The position numbers were made by a program, and so were the translations under genes. From Thermoplasmata archaeon (GTDB lineage: Archaea > Thermoplasmatota > Thermoplasmata > Thermoplasmatales > Thermoplasmataceae): a stretch of 5,499 nt of DNA. Location: positions 1-5,499 of the forward strand of contig JAJZLW010000112.1 in the NCBI GenBank assembly GCA_021850505.1. Reading direction: 5' to 3'. The notes beneath the pieces are model-generated. The model saw only the letters and a program-made list of their open reading frames with translations, had not been told where the DNA came from and made no database searches. This document shows, one piece after another, positions 1 to 5,459 of this stretch (its first letter is position 1; each line of letters starts with the position of its first letter).

Positions 1-518
1 GAAACTCATTTTTTCAGCTTTTCTATGTTTTTGGAATAATTGTAACATTAGCTTTTGGATTGACTTATACTTTCTACTCAAGCAGACTTTTCAATGCTGG
101 TTTTAGTGGTTTGGCAGTCACCTTTATTGTCCTGTGGTTTCTTGTTCCTTTTTTCTTTTTTGTCATAGTTAGAAAAGCAGTTAGAAAGCAATTTCAATTT
201 TATGTCATCCCTCTAATAACCTCGTTCCTTGCAACCCTGATTTCCGGCGGCATACAAGGATCCGCTGTGAATTCCACAGGCCCTTATTACTACTTTGGAT
301 ATCCCTTCCTTTACTTTGACTTTTATCGGGCAGAGATACCTGTTGGAAGTCTGCCACCCTCATTTTCATTGATTTTCGGATTCAGCTGGCTTGGCCTGTT
401 CCTCGACCTGATAGCTTGGTTCTGTCTTTCAATCATTGCTGTTGTAATCGCAGGATTTATAGGAGCAAAATATGGTGAAAGGATAAAATTAAAACTTTCT
501 CTTTCCGCAGACAAGTGA
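1..518 (+). CDS. Multi-pass membrane protein, 5' end missing
   Basis: The function is not recognised. The reading frame is open from base 3 and ends at TGA 516-518, giving 171 visible residues; the start lies outside the window. A TTG at 60 is in frame but is not a credible start, because the hydrophobic sequence continues upstream of it. Hydrophobic segments lie at about visible residues 3-24, 34-56 (with a run of four Phe), 63-83 and 119-152, the last long enough for two helices. That makes four or five membrane passes. Basic patches RKAVRK (57-62) and KYGERIKLK (156-164) would be cytoplasmic by the positive-inside rule. The loop at about 84-118 is rich in Tyr, Phe, Gly and Pro and is probably extracytoplasmic. 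The next gene also encodes a membrane protein but has its own promoter, so the two are probably not one operon. I see no catalytic motif or transporter signature. Confidence 0.75.
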   Translation, partial: NSFFQLFYVFGIIVTLAFGLTYTFYSSRLFNAGFSGLAVTFIVLWFLVPFFFFVIVRKAVRKQFQFYVIPLITSFLATLISGGIQGSAVNSTGPYYYFGYPFLYFDFYRAEIPVGSLPPSFSLIFGFSWLGLFLDLIAWFCLSIIAVVIAGFIGAKYGERIKLKLSLSADK

Positions 519-694
519 GATGAACCTGAAAGATAAATATCTGAAGGCAAACATCAGATTTCATTGTTACTGCAAGGGATAAAAAAATAAAACTAAATGT
601 CTTTGAAGCACCATTGTTTAAAGTGTTTGTGTAGGTTTCGGACTACTTCATAGCCTGCTTTGTTGAATCTAATGAACTAGTAGGTCTGGTAGGC
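519..694. other. Intergenic stretch, no gene seen
   Basis: This A+T-rich stretch separates the two membrane protein genes. I find no convincing ORF, RNA gene or repeat. The A-rich sequence around 580-590 is not a T-run in the plus direction, so no terminator for the upstream gene is evident. Confidence 0.5.
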
Positions 695-702
695 AAATAT
701 AT
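695..702 (+). promoter_or_regulatory. Archaeal TATA box for the gene at 726
   Basis: The sequence AAATATAT is centred about 27 bases before the ATG at 726. In archaea the TATA box lies about 26 bases before the transcription start, so the transcript would begin at or within a base or two of the ATG. No purine-rich Shine-Dalgarno sequence precedes the ATG. Both points indicate a leaderless mRNA. The spacing also decides the start codon: ATG 726 rather than the in-frame TTG at 711. Confidence 0.6.
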
Positions 703-725
703 AGAATGGTTTGCATTCCATCGAT

Positions 726-1094
726 ATGGCATCGCCCAGAAAAGTCACTGGAACTGTGGCCGCACTAATCATCGTCATAATCTCGATACTCCTGTTCTAT
801 CTCTCTTATGTTGACATAGGTAACAAAGAGGAGGCATTTGTTGTAATAGGATTGATTGCAGTTCTTTTTGCCTTGATTTCGTATCTGATGCATGCCTTCA
901 TCTCGCAGGTAAAGGTAGTTACCGCTTTTGTATGGGCATATTACGCGTTTGGGGTTGTAAGCATGATTTATGGGACTGCAATAATCAAGTTTGATGTGTT
1001 GTATCTCATCTTAGTGCTTCTTTTCGTTCTAGTATCTATTGCATTTATTTATTGGAGGCTATCAACCATGATCTCGGACCCAACTTCAAAATGA
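726..1094 (+). CDS. Small four-helix membrane protein, unknown function
   Basis: This gene encodes 122 residues and ends at TGA 1092-1094. ATG 726 is chosen as the start because a TATA box at 695-702 sits at leaderless spacing; an in-frame TTG at 711 would add five residues. Four hydrophobic segments are visible at about residues 10-31, 37-59, 64-87 and 89-112. The N-terminus (MASPRK) is short and basic, and the tail after the last helix (ISDPTSK) is short and polar. An even number of helices with a basic N-terminus suggests that both ends face the cytoplasm. I see no conserved catalytic, metal-binding or transport motif and do not recognise the family. Small hydrophobic proteins of this kind are common and poorly conserved in archaea. 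It ends 84 bases before the transposase remnant, which reads in the same direction. Confidence 0.7.
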   Translation: MASPRKVTGTVAALIIVIISILLFYLSYVDIGNKEEAFVVIGLIAVLFALISYLMHAFISQVKVVTAFVWAYYAFGVVSMIYGTAIIKFDVLYLILVLLFVLVSIAFIYWRLSTMISDPTSK

Positions 1095-1153
1095 AATGGT
1101 CCTTTTGAAGGTCCCAGAATCTTTGTTAGAAAGATCTAAATATCTTATAACGG

Positions 1154-2192
1154 TTATACTTATAATCATTACATCTTCATGGTTAAAACGGAGATGTATG
1201 CAATTGAGAGGAAGATCAGTGAGGACGATCTCAACAGGCTGATAAAAAGCCTTGAAAGAAGCACAAGGATACTGAAGAAGCTTCTTTTCATCCGATACCG
1301 GTATGATGGCGATTCTGTCGAGACTGCTGCAGGCAGGATAGGAATAACAAAGATGATTGGCTATTTATGGCAGAAGAAATGGAACGCGGAAGGAGATATA
1401 AGGGCCTTATTCCCAGATACGCAAGGAAAGGCCCTTCAAAGATGTCTTCTGACCAGAAGGCAGCATTGAAGGAGAAACTTATGCATGGGCAATACACAAC
1501 AGCACAGGTACGAGACATGATAAGAGAGGAGTTTGGAGTTCAATACACGATGAAGCAGGTATGGGTCATTCTGAATAGCATGGGCATGAGGCATGCGAAG
1601 CCATGTCCTCATGATAGGAGAAGACCGGATAACGCAGAGAACATCCTAAAAAAAACTTAGGCAAGATATCAATGCAGGAAAGCATAATCGGATTCTGGAT
1701 GAAATTGCGCCGGAGACAATATCGAATACAGTGATGCTGTGGCCTTTCAATAAGCAGGAGATCATCAAGGATACCTCCAAATACAGGGCGAACACATTCG
1801 GTTTCTATTCCTTCAATGGTAAGAGTGTTGTTGATTTTCAGGATCATTTAAGGAAGGAAAACGTGATTGCTTTCATAAGAAAGATATGGGATATGAATCC
1901 TGAAAGAGAGATAATAATACTGGACAAATTCAGATCACATCATTCAAAAGCAGTTGCAGAAACTGCAGCTATGCTGAATATCAGGCTGATATTCCTGCCT
2001 CAGTATTCTCCAGATCTGAATCCCTTAGAATTCATCTGGAAGAGTATCAAGAGAGTTGTATCAATTGCGCCAATAGATTCGGAAGAGAAGCTGAAAGAGA
2101 GAATAAAATAGAGTTTCCTGGAGTTATCATGCAGACTGACATTTGCAAAAAGATGGGCAGAGAAATTCCTAGATACAAGTATAATAGTGTAG
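1154..2192 (+). mobile_element. IS630-family insertion sequence remnant
   Basis: The element is recognised from its transposase remnant. Possible terminal inverted repeats are TTATACTT at 1154-1161 and its complement AAGTATAA at 2177-2184; the match extends to 10 of 11 positions. The right copy overlaps the last codons of the transposase. IS630 elements insert at TA and duplicate it, but the region is so TA-rich that I cannot place the outer ends with confidence. The spacing (about 1.0 kb) fits a one-gene IS630 element. The family is well supported; the exact boundaries are not. Confidence 0.6.
1179..2192 (+). pseudogene. IS630-family (DD34E) transposase, disrupted by three frameshifts and a stop
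   Basis: The product would be a DDE transposase that cuts and joins DNA at TA targets. The conserved protein continues across all three frames: ATG 1179 to about 1392, then 1394-1657 in the next frame, about 1654-1694 in the third, then back to the first frame from 1695 to TAG 2190-2192. The N-terminal part has the IS630 helix-turn-helix (VETAAGRIGITKMIGYLW, then the stretch around TTAQVRDMIREEFGVQYT). The catalytic core shows Asp in LDEIAPE (codon 1698-1700), Asp in ILDKFRSHHS (1923-1925) and Glu in SPDLNPLEFIW (2028-2030), with 34 residues between the last two. The usual DN of the second motif reads DK here. Each frameshift equals the loss of one base, near 1392-1397, in the A8 run 1648-1655, and near 1693-1695. 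TAG 2109-2111 interrupts the C-terminus where GAG (Glu) is expected. The repaired protein would be about 338 residues, normal for the family. As it stands it is almost certainly inactive. Confidence 0.88.
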
Positions 2193-2677
2193 GTAATTAA
2201 CTATACTATCTATTTCACCATTGAGCCATTCTCCTTGCGGTCGAATCTCATTTTACATTCTATGTAATTTTCCTTAGCCTCCCTTTGGAATAAGAATCTA
2301 CTTGGGAATTTGAATCTGAAAAAAAGGCGAATACCAACACCCGATTGGAATACTAATGACTAAAATAGCAAAGAAGACTAACAAAATTATTCTGAGTCAG
2401 AACGGGAGATACTGGAACAAGGCTAAACCATGCATCAGCGGTGTAAGGTTTATTATACCAGTAGAGGAGGGGGAATTCGTTCCAATAAATTGGTTCACTA
2501 AAGATATGACCCAGTAGGCTGCCAATAAACGAAATCTACAATCGCTAAAAATCCCTAAAAGGCGACTTGAAGTATAAGCCAGACATCGAAATATACTAAA
2601 ACTGAATCTCCAACCTTCTTTATAAAACCGCCAGTAAGCTAATATTCAAATCACCAAATAAACTGAAAGGTCTCATT
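2193..2677. other. Mostly non-coding stretch between the IS remnant and the methyltransferase gene
   Basis: This stretch of nearly 500 bases is A+T-rich with frequent stops on both strands. The only plausible gene is the small ORF at 2356-2517, listed separately. I see no tRNA, tandem repeat or CRISPR-like array. There is no T-run just after the methyltransferase stop (minus strand, below 2678), so its terminator is not evident. Confidence 0.5.
2356..2517 (+). CDS. Possible 53-residue hypothetical protein
   Basis: ATG 2356 to TAG 2515-2517 encodes 53 residues. The product has a basic N-terminus (MTKIAKKTNK) and a mixed polar/hydrophobic remainder including GRYWNKAKPC and GEFVPINWF. The composition resembles a small soluble protein, and the alternating hydrophobic pattern (VRFIIPVEEGEFVPI) could form a beta-hairpin. 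I find no recognised family and no clear TATA box at the expected distance. It may be a real small gene, a fragment of a larger decayed one, or chance; the otherwise stop-rich surroundings slightly favour coding. Confidence 0.3.
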   Translation: MTKIAKKTNKIILSQNGRYWNKAKPCISGVRFIIPVEEGEFVPINWFTKDMTQ

Positions 2678-4408
2678 TCAATCTAAGGTTGTATTGCTCC
2701 CACTTCTATCTTTATATGTTTTCTCTCTCTGTGCCTTTTCAAATACTTCCGGCTTTGACGGTAAATCCGGTTTTTTACCATTCATTAATTCATCAATGGT
2801 GAGAATCTGAATTTTTTGCATATTCTCATCCCATACAGTTTTCAGAAATCCAGCAGATATGGCCTCTCTTCTCATTTCATCCGTAGAATTTTCCAGAGTT
2901 ATGAAAATGCCATAATCCGCTTTTTCCCTTTCAATTGTACCTCTGAAATCCCTGATGTCTCCTGATTTTACGTGACCACTTTTTACTTGGACGATTCCAT
3001 AATATGATTCATTCTTTCCTTTAGGATTATAGACGACACCATCTATACCACGATCTGAACCTCTTTTCTTTTCCCCACCAAATGGTCTTGCCCCAATCAG
3101 AGAAAGAGCCCACCATTGAAATTGAAATCGATCATCGATGGCGAGGTTCTTAGCTCCTTCCAAGTCCCTTGGTTCACCTTCAACTTCTACTTTGATTCCA
3201 AACGCGTCCTGTAATCTGTTTCTGACTAAGTTTATGGCGAGATGGGTTATATCTATCCCTATCCAATCTCTGCCTAATTTTTGGGCAGCATGCACAGTGG
3301 TTCCACAGCCACAGAATGGGTCAAAGATCACATCCCCTTCCTTTGAACTTGCACGAATAATGCGCTCAAGCAGGCCAAGTGGTTTTTGAGTAGGATATCC
3401 CAATATTTCTTGGTTAGTTCCAGTGAGCCACATCACATCTTGATCAATGGCAACTTCCGGGTTACCAAATACACAACCCTCAGTTCCAGGTTGATATGCC
3501 CAGATGTCTTGAAGAGGCGCGCCCCCAGCATCTCTGAGATAGAACTTATAGTTTGGTACTTTCGCATCCTTTCCCCAATAAATCATTCCTATACCATCAA
3601 GCAAATCTAACTGCTCTTGGGTTGTGAGTTCATCCAGTGTTTTTCCTGCTGAGTCCCTGTATTTTCTCTTAAGATATTCAGGTATTGCCCAATGCCTCCC
3701 TCCCTTGGTTGGATTGTATCCCCTCCACTCCTTTCCACTTTCTCCATTTCTAACACCTGCTCCAGTGAGAGGCACCAATCGAAACCTCCCATATTGGTCT
3801 TCCTTTGTGAAGAAGTCACGCACGTACCCATTTGTGTAAGGGCCTTTTGGATAATAATAAATCATTTCTTTTGATTTCCCGTAAAATAGAATAGTTTGAT
3901 GGATGGGCCCAAATCTATTTGCGGAGTTATTCGAACCATGCCTTCTCCATATTATCTCATTCTTGAAATTTTCAGGACTAAAAATAGAATCTATCACAAT
4001 CTTCAGGTAATGGGACGCAGTGGGATCACAATGAAGGTAAATCGACCCAGTGGATTTGAGTACTCGATGCATTTCCAGTAGCCTTATTGCCATCATGACG
4101 AGATAAGCTGACATATCATTTTGACCAAGCAGCCTAACTATTGCCTCGATGGTTGTGCTGACATTTGAGGGTGTTTTATTTCCATGCATCAATTCGTAAT
4201 AAGCTGTAGAAGCAGACAGATCCCAATGCCAGAAATCAGTAAATGCTTTTATTTGAGAAACAGACTGCTCTCCTGACTTTTCTTTGAACAGTACGTTGTA
4301 ATCAGCTTTAGAGTTGAAAGGGGGATCAAGATAAATCAGGTCAACTGACTCATCCTTCAGATGCTTTCGCATTATTTCAAGATTATCGCCGTAGTAGAGT
4401 ATTCCCAT
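2678..4408 (-). CDS. Fused DNA amino-methyltransferase and Mrr-like endonuclease
   Basis: The protein has 576 residues. Its N-terminal two-thirds is a SAM-dependent DNA methyltransferase making N6-methyladenine or N4-methylcytosine. The catalytic motif DPPF is at 28-31. SIYLHCDP (122-129) and NEIIW (150-154) are conserved in this methylase group. A long middle region at about 155-335 probably carries target recognition. YPTQKP is at 338-343, the SAM-binding FDPFCGCGTT at 362-371, and DWIGIDI at 381-387. Catalytic motif first and SAM motif last is the beta-class order. Residues from about 425 onward resemble an Mrr-type PD-(D/E)XK nuclease: GSDRGIDG at 450-457 (probable metal-binding Asp 456), then QVK at 474-476. 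All key residues of both domains are present and the frame is intact. ATG 4408 is chosen because a TATA box lies at leaderless spacing. No separate endonuclease or specificity gene is adjacent, so this may be a one-protein restriction-modification enzyme. Alternatively, the C-terminal domain may only bind DNA or act on modified DNA. Confidence 0.88.
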   Translation of the reverse strand: MGILYYGDNLEIMRKHLKDESVDLIYLDPPFNSKADYNVLFKEKSGEQSVSQIKAFTDFWHWDLSASTAYYELMHGNKTPSNVSTTIEAIVRLLGQNDMSAYLVMMAIRLLEMHRVLKSTGSIYLHCDPTASHYLKIVIDSIFSPENFKNEIIWRRHGSNNSANRFGPIHQTILFYGKSKEMIYYYPKGPYTNGYVRDFFTKEDQYGRFRLVPLTGAGVRNGESGKEWRGYNPTKGGRHWAIPEYLKRKYRDSAGKTLDELTTQEQLDLLDGIGMIYWGKDAKVPNYKFYLRDAGGAPLQDIWAYQPGTEGCVFGNPEVAIDQDVMWLTGTNQEILGYPTQKPLGLLERIIRASSKEGDVIFDPFCGCGTTVHAAQKLGRDWIGIDITHLAINLVRNRLQDAFGIKVEVEGEPRDLEGAKNLAIDDRFQFQWWALSLIGARPFGGEKKRGSDRGIDGVVYNPKGKNESYYGIVQVKSGHVKSGDIRDFRGTIEREKADYGIFITLENSTDEMRREAISAGFLKTVWDENMQKIQILTIDELMNGKKPDLPSKPEVFEKAQREKTYKDRSGSNTTLD

Positions 4409-4433
4409 GCTAAAGAGCCATCCTGTTTAATTG

Positions 4434-4439
4434 TATAAA
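4434..4439 (-). promoter_or_regulatory. TATA box of the methyltransferase-nuclease gene
   Basis: Read on the minus strand, the sequence is TTTATA within AAATTTATAC. Its centre lies about 28 bases before the ATG at 4408, so the predicted start of transcription falls within a few bases of the start codon. No Shine-Dalgarno-like sequence intervenes. This supports both the start choice and a leaderless mRNA. Confidence 0.6.
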
Positions 4440-4513
4440 TTTGTGCTTATGTTAAGTCATGATTTTAGATAACCTTCTCTGAATTTCTTTCTGTAAATGC
4501 CATTTATGTTGGA

Positions 4514-4723
4514 GTGACTATTTATCCAGGTCAAACTCTGACTGTAAGAGGCATTGAACTAAGAGTTATTCTTAATGCATCAGTACGCTTAATGGGACTT
4601 AAAGCTCCACCGTATCTTATGGGATTCAGTTTATGGTTGCCCATGTTTTGGGTCTTAAATTCTCTACCAAAGGATATTACAGCACCGCTCAAAGTTAATA
4701 AACGATATACAATTAAACATTAA
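4514..4723 (+). CDS. Small hypothetical protein or gene fragment
   Basis: The frame is open from 4469, just after TAG 4466-4468, to TAA 4721-4723. A GTG at 4514 gives 69 residues; no ATG occurs near the beginning, so the start is uncertain. The product has a polar first half (IYPGQTLTVRGIELR), a hydrophobic stretch YLMGFSLWLPMFWVLNSLP that could be one membrane helix, and a basic tail (KVNKRYTIKH). I do not recognise the family. A T6 run begins eight bases after the stop, which suggests plus-strand transcription ends here. It is divergent from the methyltransferase gene. It could also be the 3' remnant of a longer gene cut off upstream, because the lack of an ATG and of a clear TATA box is unusual for this window. 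Confidence 0.35.
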   Translation: MTIYPGQTLTVRGIELRVILNASVRLMGLKAPPYLMGFSLWLPMFWVLNSLPKDITAPLKVNKRYTIKH

Positions 4724-4724
4724 C

Positions 4725-4823
4725 TCAAGCTTTTTTACATAAAATGCCAAGATCAATCTTCAGATCCGACACCAGGTCTTTCGCATTTTTCGGCATCGCG
4801 TTCATGATCTCCCCTTTCTTCAT
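4725..4823 (-). other. Short minus-strand ORF, possible gene tail
   Basis: On the minus strand a frame is open from after the stop at 4880-4878 down to TGA 4727-4725. It contains an ATG at 4823 that would give 32 residues. The peptide (MKKGEIMNAMPKNAKDLV and onward) is charged and looks helical, and the open frame runs upstream of the ATG through LILSRIKIYR. Its G+C content matches the recombinase remnant rather than the DNA to its left. It could be the 3' end of a gene whose 5' part was lost where it meets the recombinase fragment. No family is recognised, and it may be chance. Confidence 0.2.
4731..4736 (+). terminator. T6 run after the small ORF
   Basis: Six consecutive T begin eight bases after TAA 4721-4723. 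Archaeal transcription often ends at a bare T-run without a hairpin, so this is a plausible terminator for the plus-strand ORF. It also lies where the base composition changes. Confidence 0.4.
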
Positions 4824-4859
4824 CCTGTAGATCTTGATTCTTGACAGTATGAGGGGAAA

Positions 4860-5320
4860 AGGGGCAGGGCCATAGCTTCACTGGAGTTCGGCTGCGGTCT
4901 CAGGATCGGCATGATATGGGACTTGCAGCTGAAGGACATCGTCAGGGATCATCTGAGGGTCAGGAGCAAGAATGAGAAGGTAAGGGACGTTTGGCTCCAA
5001 GCAGGGGTGAGGAAAGCCCTGTCGGATTATCTGGAGATAAGGCTTCCAACAGACAGGAACTACGTGTTCACATCCAGGAGAGGGAGGATGTCATACGAAA
5101 ACATCAGGCAGAGGATGGCAAGAGTCGCATCAATGGTCGGCGTGAGGTTCCACAACCACATGGCAAGGCACGCCTATGCAACCTAACGGCTCAGGCAGGG
5201 TGTTTCCATATATGCTATATCAAAAATACTTGGCCGTCAGGACATGGAGATGAGATCGATTCACACCCACATCGCCCTGGTAGGGGTCATCGACGAAATT
5301 ATGGGCAAGGTGAAAAAAAA
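4860..5320 (+). pseudogene. Tyrosine recombinase (XerC/D-like integrase), truncated and inactivated
   Basis: This is the catalytic domain of a site-specific tyrosine recombinase. The frame is recognisable from RGRAIASLEFGCGLRIG; the first catalytic Arg is codon 4902-4904. It continues through the beta-hairpin VRSKNEKVRDVWL with a candidate catalytic Lys, then HMARHAYAT with His (5157-5159) and Arg (5166-5168). TAA 5184-5186 follows directly, yet homology goes on in the same frame: RQGVSIYAISKILGRQDMEMRSIHTHI. Family members normally read LGH and IYTHI here. Thus the His/Trp position is Arg (CGT 5235-5237) and the nucleophilic Tyr is His (CAC 5262-5264), each one base change from the expected codon. 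The N-terminal core-binding domain (about 100 residues) is absent, with a stop at 4842-4844. No in-frame stop follows the homology before the window ends, so the original C-terminus is also lost. It lies beside the 3' end of tRNA-Ser, the usual target of such integrases. Confidence 0.85.
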
Positions 5321-5328
5321 GATTTTTT
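5313..5328. terminator. Possible two-way terminator (A8-GA-T6)
   Basis: Eight A (5313-5320), GA, then six T (5323-5328). On the plus strand the T6 could end transcription through the recombinase remnant. On the minus strand the A8 reads as T8, about 60 bases beyond the 3' end of tRNA-Ser, where a bare T-run would stop tRNA transcription. This is inferred from position and base content only. Confidence 0.4.
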
Positions 5329-5378
5329 CTAGCGGAGGCGGTGGAATCCTAAAGCCGTGCACCACGAAACTTGAAGTA

Positions 5379-5459
5379 CGCCGCGGGAGAGATTCGAACT
5401 CCCGATCCACAAGGGAACCAGATCTCAAGTCTGGCGCCGTACCACTGGGCCACCGCGGC
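5379..5459 (-). tRNA. tRNA-Ser (anticodon UGA)
   Basis: It reads UCA serine codons. The acceptor stem GCCGCGG pairs perfectly with CCGCGGC (5380-5386), followed by a G discriminator at 5379. The D arm has a 3-bp stem GCC/GGC and the conserved GG of the loop. The anticodon stem CCAGA/TCTGG closes the 7-base loop CTTGAGA, with TGA at 5427-5425. A long variable arm with a 3-bp stem TCC/GGA marks a class II tRNA. The T arm is GGGAG-TTCGAAT-CTCTC with one G-U pair. The gene is 81 nt, slightly short for tRNA-Ser, has no intron and does not encode CCA. A G discriminator with this anticodon supports Ser over Leu. Its 3' end faces the recombinase remnant, so it is the probable integration site of the element. 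No clear TATA box is visible in the 40 bases left upstream. Confidence 0.93.

Noticed and set aside
60..62. TTG 60 as the start of the first membrane protein
   Set aside because: The frame is open and hydrophobic back to base 3, so the real start lies outside the window.
323..550. Minus-strand ORF opposite the first membrane protein
   Set aside because: The plus frame encodes clear membrane helices continuous with sequence from the left edge; the antisense product has no comparable pattern.
1566..1847. Minus-strand ORF across the transposase
   Set aside because: The opposite strand carries continuous IS630 homology, including the first catalytic Asp.
3138..4081. Several plus- and minus-strand ORFs of 60-83 residues inside the methyltransferase gene
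   Set aside because: All are shadows of the 576-residue minus-strand gene, whose conserved motifs fix the true frame.
4741..4829. Plus-strand hydrophobic reading (SFAFFGIAFMISPFFIL)
   Set aside because: It is the antisense of a charged peptide on the minus strand, ends at TAG 4827-4829, and does not connect to the recombinase; antisense of Lys/Asp-rich sequence often looks hydrophobic.
4991..5332. Plus-strand 113-residue ORF over the recombinase
   Set aside because: It overlaps the conserved recombinase frame in another frame and its product matches no recombinase motif.
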